A stretch of 64,000 nucleotides of DNA from Tretioscincus oriximinensis (GCA_022410635.1 JAJVDF010000017.1:1683270-1747269), one strand, 5' to 3'. Positions 21,660 to 32,978 are shown, numbered from the stretch's first letter. A program made the numbers and translations. Notes: generated by a model from the sequence alone, not told the origin.

Positions 21660-23126
21660 ACCACCATGGAAGTGGATTGGAAACCATAATTAAGGACAAA
21701 ATTACTAAACACATGGAGAAGCANGCATTGCTGAATGAAACTCAGCATGGCTTCAGCAAAGGTAAATCATGCCTTACCAACTTGCTAGAATTCTTTGAAA
21801 GTGTTAACAAACATGTAGATAAAGGGGATCCAGTTGATATTGTCTATCTAGATTTTCAGAAGGCTTTTGATAAAGTCCTTCATCAAAGGCTTCTAAAAAA
21901 GCTCCGTACTCATGGTATAAGAGGACAGATTTTGTCCTGGATTGGAAACTGGCTAAAAGATAGAAAACAGAGGGTAGTATGAAATGTCAGTTCTCTGAGT
22001 GGAAAGAGGTAAGAAGTGGGGTACCCCAGGGATCTGTACTGGGACCCTTGCTTTTCAATATATTTATAAATGATCTGGATGCCNAGGTAAATAGTGAAGT
22101 AGCCAAGTTTGCTGANGACACTAAACTGTTCAGGGTAGTGAAAACTGAAAATGATTGTAAGGCACTCCAGAGTGATNTATTGAAATTGGGTGAGTGGGCA
22201 TCAAAGTGGCAAATGCAGTTCAACTTAAGCAAGTGCAAGATTATGCATATTGGGGCAAAGAACCCCAACTACTCCTACCACCTGATGGGAACCAAGCTTT
22301 CTGTGACCAAGCAAGAAAAGGATCTTGGGGTGTTGGTGGACAATTCAATGAAAATGTCAACCCAGTGTGCAGCGGCAGCAAGAAAGGCAAATTCCATGTT
22401 GGGGATAATTAGGAAAGGAATCAAAAACAAGTCAGCAAATGTTGTTTTGCCTCTTTATAAATCTGTGGTGAGGCCACATTTGGAATACTGTGTTCAATTC
22501 TGGTCACCACACCTCGAGAGGGACATTTTGGAACTGGAGAAGGTGCAGAAAAGGGCAACAAAAATGATCAAGGGTCTGGAGCATCTCCCTTAGAAAGTCA
22601 GGCTGCATCGACTGGGCCTCTTCAGCCTTGAAAGTCGACGTTTGAGAGGTGATCTGATTGGGGCGTACAAAATCATGCATGGGATAGACAGGGTGAATAG
22701 AGAAAAATGTTTTCTCCCTCCCACAACACTAGAACTAGGGGGCACTCCTTAAAACTGTTGGGTAGAAAAGTGAGAACAGACAAAGGAAAGTATTTTTTCA
22801 CCCAGAGGGTCATCGGCCTGTGGAATTTACTTCCTGAAGAGGTAGTGGTAGCTAACAGCTTGGATAGTTTCAAGACAAGACTAGACAGGTTTATGGACAC
22901 CAAGGGTATAAATGGATACTAGGATGGATGTCTGGATGTTGCCTCCGGGATGGAGCAACAGGCAGGACTCCTGAAATGCCATTTGCAGGGAGTCATGAAC
23001 AGGAGCATATTTTGCTTTCCTCTGTTCGGACTGCCCAGGTACATCTGGGTGGCCTCTGTGTGACACAGAATGCTGGACTTGATGGGCTGTAGCCTGATCC
23101 AGTATGGCTCTTCTTATGTTCTTATG
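21660..23126 (+). mobile_element. 5'-truncated CR1-clade LINE with most of the reverse transcriptase and complete 3' end
   Basis: The translated sequence covers the CR1 RT from ALLNETQHGFSKGKSCLTN through motif A (VDIVYLDFQKAFDK), motif B ([15 protein letters not shown]), a motif C position with an N (FA-DTKLF), and the C-terminal DFQFWSP-like region (LEYCVQFWSPHLERDILELE), ending KGINGY. A frameshift near 21980, an in-frame TAG near 22592 and further shifts disable it. The 3' UTR and a TTCTTATG tail complete the end. Typical 5' truncation of a retrotransposed copy. Confidence 0.92.
21677..22922 (+). pseudogene. CR1 ORF2 (reverse transcriptase) pseudogene
   Basis: This is the coding relic inside the CR1 above. 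It would have encoded the endonuclease/reverse transcriptase that copies CR1 RNA at a nicked target. Only the RT palm to C-terminus remains, in at least three frame segments: 21677-21980, 21979-22593, and the rest to about 22922. The endonuclease domain is absent. It has no host function that I can see. Confidence 0.85.
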
Positions 23127-23149
23127 TGGATTGTTTGAAGAACATTTCA

Positions 23150-23400
23150 AAATCTATCCACTTGCAACTAAGTTCCCCTCTNCACAGTGAGTAAAACTCT
23201 GCAACGTAAAAGCGATTGTGGGTTTTACTCATCTCATCTGCAAAATCCATATGGAGCTGGTGAGAGGAAGTCGGTAAAACAATACAACACATTCCAGCCA
23301 GCAGTGATTCTGCAGTCCTGATTGGCGTCTTCTTGCAGTATCTGAATTCCTGAACACACCAGGCTGCTCAGTGGGAGAGTAGACATTCTGGGGCAATTCA
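23150..23400. repeat. Dispersed repeat related to families B/B2 (degenerate)
   Basis: It contains the inverted pair GAGTAAAACTCTGC / GTGGGTTTTACTC (23190-23234) and then AAAATCCATATGGAGCTGGTGAGAGG. The latter is close to the AAAATCCACATG-AG-TGG block at 40130 and 60315. Ends are not defined. Confidence 0.4.
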
Positions 23401-24465
23401 TTACCATGTCATGTGGAGCAGAGTCATTACCATGTAGATATCATCGTGGTCTGAACCCCCTGTGTGCCTTCAACCTTAGTGGCTGGGAAAATTTTATTCC
23501 TTTTCTTTTAAGGAAGGGTGGATTATGGCTAAAGCAATACAGGCAGCCACAGGTATGGTCTNCTTCATCCTGCTCCATTCCTAGCCTGCATTGAGAAGTC
23601 TGATAGGCCAAAACCTGTGCAAATAATGCCACATATTCCTTTACTGATAATTCCCTGAGTCAACCTGGGATGAACAGGGTCTTCCTTTTCTACAAGCCAG
23701 TTTGTGGGTTTTATTTTAAGCTCACATAATGCTGATAGCCATCCTTTCCACTTTCTAGTCATTTTGCCATCAAGTTAGACCACACTGGTCACCCATTACT
23801 GATTGCTGAGAAGAAGTGCCAGAGGTTCCTACCATTGCAACAATGGTAATGTAATAGACAGCAGGAACTCCGCTAAATTCCATTAATCTTGGCAAGATTT
23901 TCCAGGGTCATTGTTATCATATTATAATTAAATACTATTATTAAAACAATAAAAATGTATAACCACTAAGAATAGGCACATGATTATTCTCCCAGATTTT
24001 TCAGCATGTATAGTTTTATTCTTGTTTGGTACTTTGACCAATAAGTTCTTTAAAAATATTGAACAAGCACTCTGTACTCTGACACTTAAAATGCTTTCTG
24101 TATAATAAAAGCCCAGCATGATCTTTATGACCTATCTGTTCTCCATGAGGAATGAAGCTAGGCTAATAAATCATGAAAGAGACAGGGTCCTGTGTCTTTC
24201 CATTTTTTCAAGAACCCACATGCTGTTCAGAAGTCCCAGTCCAGCTGCTTTGAAAAAGCAAGATTCTTTTTACAATAGTGGTATAGAAAGTGAATGTGAT
24301 TTTTGCAGTTTTCTGTAAAAAAGACAGAGAAAAAGAAGGAAAACTCCCAAACTTAATATAGAACCTTTTAAATGAACTTTCTTTATTATTGCTGCCGCTG
24401 CCGCTGCCCCTACCACTAATGCTTTTGCTACAGCTGTCAGTTGGATAGCACCACATTGTGACAAG
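23401..24465. other. Intergenic DNA, nothing recognised
   Basis: AT-rich stretch. A short GCTGCCGCTGCCGCTGCC trinucleotide run lies near 24392. No gene. Confidence 0.4.
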
Positions 24466-24469
24466 TTCT

Positions 24470-24605
24470 GGTTGGTTCCACAGGCACGTCAATGGGCAGA
24501 GATACAAAAGTGGTTTGCCATTGCCACCCTCCGAGTTATAACTGGATCCTNTTGTTACTGCTACCCCAAAACCAATTCAATGAAACACATTTTAAGTGCT
24601 ATGCA
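24470..24605 (+). repeat. SINE fragment (GTGGTTTGCCATTGCC core)
   Basis: GGGCAGAGATACAAAAGTGG followed by TTTGCCATTGCCACCCTCCG closely matches the core of a common amniote SINE. A short AAACCAATTCAATGAAACA segment follows; a similar string on the reverse strand at 39248 follows that SINE core too. Confidence 0.5.
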
Positions 24606-25024
24606 ATCATAGCTTCCTGCCACTGCAATGGAAATAGCACTATGTTGGAAAAACAGATTCTGAAAATCTAAATTTTACTTATTTTTGCTACAAGTTTGAG
24701 ATTTGTAATTACAGTAGTCATTAGCATGCAGATAATAGATGCTTACATCAGAACACATTACAGTCCATTAAATGCACTGAGCCTGTGGGACAGGGCTAGA
24801 ACTAAGGAATCTAGATCAGATGGTGTCTGAAATCATTTACAGCACGAATCCCATCATAAGTAATAAAGGCATGTGGGAGAGTTCAACATTCTGAATATAA
24901 TGACCAATGACAGGGATTGGAACTCTGACAGCTTCCAAAGACTAGGAAAGTGGATAAATGACAGAAAACAAAGGGGAGAAATAAATGGACAGTTCTGTGG
25001 GTAGAAATATGTGAGAAGTGAGAC

Positions 25025-25160
25025 CAGCACTGGGAGAGGGAGGGAGGGAGGAAGGAAGGAAGGAAGGAAGGAAGGAAGGGAAGAACAAAAGAAGGATTGG
25101 ACAAAAGGTGGAAGGGAGGGAAGGATGATAACGAAGAAAAATAAAGAAGGAAGGAAAGGA
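25025..25160 (+). repeat. (GGAA)n / purine-rich tract inside the Helitron-like element
   Basis: Repeated GGAA units at 25050-25080 continue as G/A-rich sequence. The same tract type occupies the same place in copy 1, so it is probably part of the element and not a chance microsatellite. Confidence 0.75.
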
Positions 25161-25173
25161 AAATGGAAATAAA

Positions 25174-25485
25174 GAAGAAGAAGAACTTGGTTCTTATACC
25201 CCGCTTTTCTCACCTTTCAAAGGGACTCAAAGCAGCTTATAAGGATATATTTTGCCNGAAGGCTTCCATTCTATCTTCCCCACNAGGCTATGGTGGTTCC
25301 CATGTATCTACNTGCAGTCAGTTGCAATTTCTTGCAATTCATGCTTTCGAATAGCTGGGTTGGCTAGAGCTACAGGCTAGTGGAAGGTGCTCAGCCCTCC
25401 CCACNTCCCACACAGGGCTTTGAAACCCCAACTCCCAGGCGAGAGAGGAATTCCTAAGCAACTGAGCTATCCGTGCCTGAATGAA
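25174..25485 (-). mobile_element. tRNA-derived SINE, nearly full length
   Basis: On the minus strand it starts GGCACGGATAGCTCAGTTGC (A box) and then GGGGTTTCAAAGCCC (B box), both typical of a tRNA-derived Pol III promoter. The body follows and ends in a CTTCTTCTTC run. Copies of the same family lie at 13810, 33650 and 45285. The insertion lies within Helitron-like copy 2. Confidence 0.8.
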
Positions 25486-25619
25486 ACACAGCAGCAAGTG
25501 AAAGAAGAATGGGAGGGGACAAGGGAGTGAGTGAGTGGATGAAGGCATGGATGGGAGCAAGAGCAAGGAGAAGCTAGAGCCTGTTGCATTACTGTAATGC
25601 AATGAGCTAATTCCACTAG

Positions 25620-26469
25620 TTTCATATAACAGAAAACATGCTCCCTTCTTAGGTTTGTTGACACAAAATTTTAATATTGACTGGCTTTCATTTTTAAAAG
25701 TTCATTTTTGCACCACATTGTAATCCTATCAACTCAGTGCTTACTTCTTAAAATGTCATGGACTTACACCTCCAGGAAGAGTAGCTACTAGACTGATGTG
25801 ACAATGTAGGCATGCAGGACCAATTAAAATACTGATTTCCAGAATTATATATTTCATTTCGGTAGTACTAAGAGCTGAGAAATGGTGCNTCTGTCTTCCC
25901 TTTAAAGCTATCACTTCAAGCTTTGCAATTTTATCACCAGTTTATGTGTATATGTGTGGCTGTTTACGATTGAGAAAATCTTCCCTGAGGAAGAGAAGTC
26001 CTTGAGATTTCATTTAATTTCCTCTGCCACCTCAGGGACTCTGTTTCCTTTCCCTTTCTCAGCTCTCCTCTCAATTTGGTTTTTTCAAAGTTTCCTCCTT
26101 TTTCTTTTATTTTTAGAATTACATTTTTGTTAAGGAAATTATTTCCTAAGTAAAAAGGGAAAATTGTGGTTTGGCAGTGTTGCTCAAAATTTCTTTGGAG
26201 ACACAATTTAGGGCAGCAAATTCTGATTGGCAAACAAATTTCCCATGCAGCATTCTTTACTATGCATTTTTCTGTANATATTTATTTCACCATGCATCAG
26301 TAATCTGGGTTTTGCTTCACTTGTCTAGACTTTTATAATATTCTAGTACAAAGGGCCACAAATTTGGTCCATGGGTTTCAGGAGCCCATGGGCCAAATTT
26401 CTTTCCTCCTCCATGTTTTCCCTCTTCCACCACCCTTCCTCCTTTCTCCATTCTCAAGTGATGGAAGAC
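25620..26469. other. Intergenic DNA, nothing recognised
   Basis: AT-rich, pyrimidine-rich in parts. The right end, TGGAAGAC (26462-26469), is the target duplication of the next element. Confidence 0.4.
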
Positions 26470-26854
26470 TAGGGCTACCATATTTTGGCAGCCCCAAACC
26501 GGGACGGGGGGTGGGGTGGGGGTGCGTGCCTGTCTCACCACAAGCGTCCGTGTGTGTGTTTTTGCTCCGCTGAAGGCGAGTTGGTGGCTTTGCCTGACGC
26601 GAAACCCCACCTCCAGCATTGGAGCAGCTACGGCACGCTCCGAGGTTCCTTCCAGGACCCCGGAAAGTGTTGCTTGGGCTGCAGCCGTCAACTCTGACGG
26701 CTACTTTTCCTTTAAAATCCTGCATTTTTACATTCCCTGATGCAGCATCGGGGAATGTAAAAAGCCGGGATTTTATCTTAAAACACGGAGGGGACTATAT
26801 TTTAGTCCCCCAAACCGGGATTGTCCCGCTTTCCTGGGACATATGGCAACCCTA
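26470..26854. mobile_element. hAT-like MITE with perfect 8-bp target duplication
   Basis: The element begins TAGGGCTACCATATTTTGGC and ends TGGGACATATGGCAACCCTA. These ends are imperfect inverted repeats, with AAACCGGGA in both arms. It is flanked by identical TGGAAGAC at 26462-26469 and 26855-26862. The interior is GC-rich and holds the hairpin TACATTCCC-GATGC-AGCAT-GGGAATGTA (about 26731-26760). At 385 bp and with no transposase it is non-autonomous. An 8-bp duplication is the hAT hallmark. Confidence 0.88.
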
Positions 26855-26862
26855 TGGAAGAC

Positions 26863-27083
26863 ATTACTCCTTTCCTTTTGGACTGCACCTTTTTTACCCA
26901 GCACATATCACCTCTTTAACCAGGCCTTTGTATTGAAAAACTGTCTTCCTTACCCTCAGATACTGTTGATTTAATGTATTGGTTTGGTTTTAATGTGTTG
27001 ATTTTTAAAAATTGTAAAGCACCCTGAGACCTTTGGGTATAGGGTGGTATAGAAATGCAAATAAATAAATAAATAATAAATAA
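26863..27083 (+). mobile_element. L2-type LINE 3' end
   Basis: It holds CACCTCTTTAACCAGGCCTTTG (C-terminal LKTHLF-type codons), CCTCAGATACTGTTG, then GCACCCTGAGACCTTTGGG-TATAGGGTGG and an AAATAAATAAATAAA tail. The hAT-like MITE was inserted in or beside this L2. Confidence 0.75.
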
Positions 27084-27349
27084 AACAACATGAGAAAGCA
27101 CTATGTAGCACTTATTTTAGTAAATTATCAAATTTTGAATAATAGTGATAAAGTTAACAGGTTGCTAGGTGGAACTGATAAATTTGTTACAAGCCACGTG
27201 GCTACATTTATCTCAGAAGAATCCAGAATACGTAACTCACCTAGGATTTCAGTAGCTCACCACAAATGCTGTACTGCACATGTTGGTTTTAGCAGACTTC
27301 CTCATTACAGCTTTATATCTGTATCTTATTTACACATTTATAAATTTTT

Positions 27350-27565
27350 GTAGGCTGATTCCACCTCTTCTGATATTCATTTCCAAAGACTGCTGAACTT
27401 CTAAGTGAAAATACCTTCTCTTAATCAGTTCTACCACTCCTGCCCATCAACAAAGGAAACATTTTTCTTTGTCCATCTTTTCCATACCATTCATGATTTT
27501 GTATTTTAGCATTTCAGTCATCTTTTGAATGATGTCTTTCAAGGCTGAAAGGCCTACAAGAATAA
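27350..27565 (-). mobile_element. CR1-clade LINE fragment (RT C-terminus)
   Basis: The minus strand reads GGCCTTTCAGCCTTGAAAGACATC, then TACAAAATCATGAATGGTATGG and a CAGAAGAGGTGGAATCAG end. These correspond to GLFSLE, YKIMNGM and EEV blocks of CR1 ORF2. It is short and frame-broken. Confidence 0.6.
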
Positions 27566-28194
27566 AAACTAAAACTAAATCAATTGTATTCTGCTCATTT
27601 TACCAAATTATTCGCCTGAAATATCATTTTGCAGGTGCACAGGTATGACTAGGCAATTTTATTTGCAGCTTCTCCTAACCGATGTGAAAAATGATATTAC
27701 TCTGTGTCCATATTCTGTGTTCAGGCCAGGCTATTAGGGAACAGCTGCTAAATCAATGTACTTCCTTTTAGAAATATTATAGCTCTCCTACTTCAATTGT
27801 ATTGGTTTGTGAATGTAATAATGTTTATTTTAACATTGTGTGACCTACTGGCACTCAAACCAAACCAAATATCTATTATTTAAAAGTTTATCTTCTTTGC
27901 TCCATGAAGGCCCCAGTGCAGCTTCCATTATAAAAGAGTAAAATATAGAGAATATTTAAGTTAAAGCGTATTTAAAATATAATCCTCTCTCCTATCCACA
28001 TTCCCTGGCAGGATAAACACCTAGATGAAATTAAATATCAAAAACTTGGGCTCTTTCACGAACTTTTCATAGAAATATTTATTTGTTATTTCAGATTTGA
28101 TATTCTGCTCATTTGGGAACACTACTCTTTTGAATGGGGGGGTTTCATTTCTCCTGAAAATAAAAAAAACCCTGGAAAGCTTATTTTAAATCCC
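27566..28194. other. Intergenic DNA, nothing recognised
   Basis: AT-rich with short frames only. Confidence 0.35.
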
Positions 28195-28330
28195 CTGCAG
28201 CCAGAGCCATATTTAGGCAAAATGTAGATACTGGTAGTACTAAGAATACATTATTGCTTTTATTATTATAAAAACCCAAAGTAGCTGAGGGAAGAGAGGA
28301 AGTAAAATAAAATAAGTAAGTAAGTAAGCA
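28195..28330 (+). repeat. Dispersed repeat R, copy 1
   Basis: It is nearly identical to the reverse complement of 46790-46980. Shared strings are ATTTAGGCAAAAT-TAGATAC, GGTAGTACTAAGAA, ATTGCTTTTATTATTATAA and CCCAAAGTAGCTGAGGGAAG, ending in a TAAGTAAGTAAGTAAG run. The low divergence suggests recent spread or conservation of the family. Class unknown. Confidence 0.65.
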
Positions 28331-28904
28331 AATTATAACCAATAATCATATATTTCTGCACCTGTTTTGTAAGTGCACTGAGAGGTAACATTTTGCATGC
28401 TAGGAATACTTCTCTGCTTATTACTATCATGCTGCCATGATGAGGCAGTGATAATTTACCTATTCCATTCAGTTAACCAGCCCCATTGAGAGTTGGACAA
28501 AAAGATTATGGAGTTTTTGATCATTGGCTTGGAAGTTTGAAAGCAGTTTCCCCATGAACCTAGTATCAGATTGGTGACAATTGTACTGATCCATACAATA
28601 TTTGCATATTTTAAAGTATTTATAACATTTAAATGTTGCCTTATATTCAAAGATCTCAGGATATGTTACACATCTCTGCATATATTTCCTGCAGTCATAA
28701 TAGTCCTTAAAGGTTTTATGAATGGATGAATCTCAGGGCCTGGAATGATGTCATCAACATTCTAAAGCCAAGGCCAGACCCACAGTGGTTGCCATGGAAC
28801 CTCACCCAGGAACATGGAAGGAACAACACAGGAAAAGAGGAGGATGAACTTAAAGGAGGGAGGAAGAGTAAGCTAGACCCCATATTGCATTAAACTCAGG
28901 CAAG

Positions 28905-29092
28905 AGGCTTCACCCGGGCCTTTTCGGGTTAGCTCCCCCATCAGAGGATGACATTTTAAATTCTTGTGTTTCTTTTATGGTTTTAATGTTGTGAAGGTCA
29001 TGACGACCTGAATTTTTAACTTTTGTAAGCCGCCCTGGACACCTTCGGGGGGAAGGGCGGGGTAAAAATCTTTAAATAAAATAAAAATAAAA
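28905..29092 (+). mobile_element. L2-related element 3' tail
   Basis: TTTTGTAAGCCGCCCTGGAC and CCTTCGGGGGGAAGGGCGGG, then TTTAAATAAAATAAAAATAAAA. This is the standard L2-like terminal hairpin and A-rich tail. A short CCCGGGCC-TTTTCGGGTT hairpin lies upstream at 28915. Confidence 0.65.
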
Positions 29093-29635
29093 GCACAAAA
29101 TAAAAGCAATAAGAGCAGTTAAGAAGAAGAAGAACTGGGCTTCAAAGATGCAGGTTTAATGATACATCTTTATTAACCACTTAAATGTAGTGAGCAATGA
29201 TGCTTGATAGATTTTACAAGCCTGAAAACTATCAAAGATAAAATCCTCTGTCTCCAACATATTTGAGAGTGGTGGCTATGCCTAGAGTACACCCCCCCCC
29301 CCTAAAATATGGAATAAAGCTTTGGACCTTTAATGGGTATGAAAAAATAATTTTCTCCCCAGGTGCAGTAGGCATTAGAAGCTCCACCTGGGGAAAAGTC
29401 CTTTCTTTTATGGCTATTAAAGGTGCAAACCTCTATCCTGGATTTAATGTGAGAAACCTAGCCTAGAGCTTTTCTTCAGAAGATTTTAAAAGTATGAGCA
29501 GATTTATATACAAATAATCTATTAAATATTTGGGCCTAAATAATTTTGGTGGGCTAAGGTGAAACAGGCAGGGAACAACACACAGTATTGGATCTTGTGT
29601 ACATGTATCTTCTGTATTAATAAGCATAGCACCAA
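29093..29635. other. Intergenic DNA, nothing recognised
   Basis: It contains a GAAGAAGAAGAACTGGGCTT string (29129-29151) resembling the tail end of the tRNA-derived SINE, and a C run at 29291. Otherwise featureless. Confidence 0.35.
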
Positions 29636-29639
29636 CATT

Positions 29640-30420
29640 CAGGTATAATTATAGCAGATAAGTGGAATAACAAAGGCCATGGCTATAGATAGGAGAGTGT
29701 AAGGAAGTGCATCCAGCTGACAGTCCCATACAGACCCGCATTGAAGTGAACCAGGAACATCGCCAACCCCCCTATTGGGATGGCCACCACACTTGCTCGC
29801 CTCCTGCGAGCCCCACCTGGCCAACCCGGCACTAGACAGAAACCACCATACTTGCTCACGTGCCCAGCCCTTGCTTAAGGTTGCCACCAGTTGGCACCTT
29901 AGTGAGCTCTCCCAGTCCATGTTTGAGGCGGACCGCTAGAAGATCAAGGAGGTTTTCGTAGGGCTTGCAAGGCGGTGGGCTATTTAGAGGCACCCCCTCC
30001 TGAACTCAGGATCATGTTTGGCTTCCAACACCTTCCTTTGGGCAAGCATCATGACACTGAATCCCCTTAAGAGGGCCCTCACCAAAATGTGAAAGCTAAG
30101 GGATATCTGCCCAAACGGCTAAAAACTATCCCATTTGGCCAGCCAAGATGCACTACTGTCACACAAGCCTTGACGAAGAGGGTAATGGGAAGGAGGGTCT
30201 TGTCTCCTCATCGCAGCAGTGCAGGAAGGAGAGAGACGGCATGCATAAATATGCGTGCAAAAGACTCCGCCTCCCTGGTCGCCTCTCCTGCCGCCGCTGC
30301 ACGTGTTCTGTGGCCGATCTTGGACCCGGAAGTAAAGGAACGTCATGACGGCAACCCTCTGCCTGTTCCCATCACCCCCAATTCCTAAATGCCTTAGCAC
30401 GCCTTCAGGTATTTGGGCTT
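29640..30420. repeat. GC-rich unclassified block, possible LTR or DNA-transposon remnant
   Basis: The base composition shifts sharply to GC-rich with clustered CG dinucleotides (30180-30360) between AT-rich flanks. On the minus strand CATATTTATGCATG (about 30243-30256) could be a TATA-like element. No coding domain or clear terminal repeat is found. It could be an LTR, an unknown transposon or a regulatory island. Confidence 0.35.
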
Positions 30421-31400
30421 AATAAGTAACTTTTAAATTTCTTCCCATATTCTGCAGAGCTTACCACTCCCAATTCTCTTTTAGTTTAGTTCTAATTCTA
30501 GCTTCATCCTTTGTTGGTTTTTATGTTTTTTAAATAGTCCCATTTTACACACTTTACAAAAATCTAAAATAAATGTTTTCAGTGTACCAATATCTCACAT
30601 TTATCCCCCTACCATGCACTCAGGATGCAGTAGATTATTTTTAATCAAATAATTTGAAACCACACTGGAAAGGGCCATGAGTTGTTTATTATTGATATTG
30701 TTGGATCCAGATCAATCAGATTTGCTAATTATTGTTGGAACAATTGAAGAAACACGTGCTTAAAGTTAAACAATAGAAATGAATGTAAATTTATATCAAG
30801 AGGCTAGATAGTGATGTATCCAATTCTATCCAGATATACTTTTTCAAGGATACTCCTTGTCAGGAAAATGCTTTTGTTACAATAGCAATATGTAAAGTTT
30901 CTACAGGTTTTAAATGCAGGGAAGGATTATTTTTCACAGAGTTCTTTAAAAATGAGCAGATATTGCAAATTCTGATTTTTTGTAATTCAATAACAAAAAT
31001 GGAAGGACACACAACCACTATCTTTTCTCTCGTTATGAAATTGTATGAAATTAAAGACACGTCTTTTATACCATTCTTCCCAGAAGAGTTGAATGGCAGT
31101 CTATTCCTCATTGTAATATGACCTGAGAACATGACAGTTAAGTGTTTTTGTATGGCTGCAAAATGACCAGTTCAGATAATCTGAAAAGGGGATTAGCCAA
31201 ACTTGTGATGAACAAAGGTGAAAGGCCTGATTTGCCCAATTTAACTTTCTGTTTCAGGGAGGCTATAGATGGCAGTTTGATACCTGGATCAAGAATTTTA
31301 ATACATTAAACTTTAATCCATAAATGGATAGCTAAACCTATAGTCCCAAGGGCTTATGGGAATCTTGTGCTTATGGGAATCAGAAAGGCTAAGAGGCCCC
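30421..31400. other. Intergenic DNA, nothing recognised
   Basis: AT-rich sequence without supported features. Confidence 0.35.
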
Positions 31401-31890
31401 ACAGAAGGAAAGGATTGTTGACACTACATGGGAGTAGTTAATACTAAGCAGATGTTTGGGAAGCTATAGATAACCAGGCCTGAGGAAAACAAGGGCAGGA
31501 ACACACCATCCTGGAGCCCAAGAATCCAGAAAGGTGAAAGGTCTAACAGGGAGTTGGCATATCACACTAGGGATAAGGGGAGATGACATTGTGCTGATGC
31601 TTTGGGAATTCATTGAATAGTCAGTAACTGGAGAATAGACATGATGTTTAATGACTTATTTCTTGGGAAGAGCAGATAAAAAGATTGGCTGTACATTGTT
31701 TGGAGTAGCCTACCTCATTGTAATGCTATGTTCCTACATTTATTAGCATCAACGATGGCCACCCAGCCTTTGTATTAATGATGGGAGTTGTCTTAATAAA
31801 ATGGCTTTAACTTAAGGTCCTGTCTCTCTCATGAATGGGGAACCTAACCAAAGTTGAGAAAAGAGGTAAATTTCACCTCTACAGGGCCTG
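31401..31890 (+). repeat. Possible solo LTR-like sequence
   Basis: A non-AT-rich block with a GAGCAGATAAAAAGATTGGC segment (TATA-like) is followed about 120 bp later by TTAATAAAATGGCTT (polyadenylation signal) and a GTCCTGTCTCTCTC segment, an order typical of a retroviral-type LTR. TG...CA borders and a target duplication were not found, so this is tentative. Confidence 0.3.
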
Positions 31891-32978
31891 CTGTTCTGAG
31901 CTATCAGAGATTCTGGCATGGAATGGCATGCGAACAACAGGCCATGTGGACCTCTTTCTAAAGCAGAATAAGATCACACGTGAATAAGGTCATAGTATCT
32001 AATCTAGGATTACGAGATAAAATCTTGGATACAGTTTTGCATCTTTAATAACTATAGAAGAGAGGACTTTTCACCAGCACCTAATAGCGGCTACACATAG
32101 GGGATGAGACCAGTTTTTCATATACTATTAAAAATGCAAAATTCTATTCTGACTTTTATGTGGCACTCCAACAATGTGCTATCGCTTGGATTAATGTCAA
32201 TTATTTGTGCATAAATCACAGACTAGGAACTTATAGAAACTGTCTTTATACTCTGCTGTTTGATTCATTCTAAATGTTAGGCTGGACAATGAAACTAGGG
32301 ATTGGAAAGTTGGTCATATCTGGAGACAGAAGCACAAAGGAAATGTTCATAGTATCAGAAGAGTAACAAGGTTTGGGTCTAGAATTAGGTTGAGGCAGAA
32401 GGGATTTCCAGCTAGAGAGTAGTTAAGAACAGGGATTGCAGAGATCCATGAACTATTAAGCTCTCTATGTATCCACAGTGACTATAACATTAGGACTGCC
32501 CTGAACACCAGCAGTCATAAGACAGACTTTTTATCCTTTGAGAAGGCAACTTGTAACAGCTGTGGCTTGTAAAGAGGAGGTCAACAGGTCAAATGAATGT
32601 AATGAGCTGCTGCCTCCACCCACGGCTACCAGATGGTGCTCCCAGTTTGCAAGCAGCTCGTAGTTCCATATACTAGTTAGCAGGCAAGATTTATCCATCT
32701 ATTTCCTTTCGAATTCTGATGTTTACAGTCTTTCTCTTCCTGACATTTATATTATATTTACATTATTACTACTATTTATTATTATTATGCACTAATAATT
32801 CAGCAGGATACATGGAACTAAATTAGAAATGGGCTGTAGATAATCTGTTTCAAGCATAGTCTGTGTTGTGAACTACCGGCCCCAGCCTTCAAAGGCCTTC
32901 GAAGATGTTGACTGGAGCATTTTTGTTTGGCTGGTTAGAAGCATTCAAATGTTGTGTGTTGTCCAGTATATATATATA
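31891..32978. other. Intergenic DNA, nothing recognised
   Basis: No supported feature. A TTATTATTATTA-type stretch occurs near 32760-32790. Confidence 0.35.

Larger units (their letters stand above)
24849..25619 (+). mobile_element. Non-autonomous Helitron-like element with captured CR1 fragment (copy 2, interrupted by a SINE)
   Basis: It begins TCCCATCATAAGTAATAAA after an A. It carries the block AACATTCTGAATATAATGACCA and the CR1 RT piece (GGAAAGTGGATAAATGACAG ... GTGAGAAGTG), then a (GGAA)n tract, as in copy 1. At the 3' end a perfect 9-bp-stem hairpin, TTGCATTAC-T-GTAATGCAA... (25584-25602), lies 13 nt before CTAG (25616-25619), followed by T. Hairpin plus CTRR is the Helitron 3' signature. 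A SINE is inserted at about 25174-25485. Confidence 0.7.

Noticed and set aside
24854..25213. 119-aa minus-strand frame
   Set aside because: Same cause: the reverse of a GGAA tract, not a protein.
25440..25480. Possible tRNA gene (A- and B-box-like sequence)
   Set aside because: The boxes belong to a SINE head followed by the SINE body; no complete cloverleaf or anticodon arm is formed.
26317..26740. Several overlapping 70-124 aa frames on both strands
   Set aside because: They fall in the GC-rich hAT-like MITE with clear terminal repeats and target duplication; no transposase motif.
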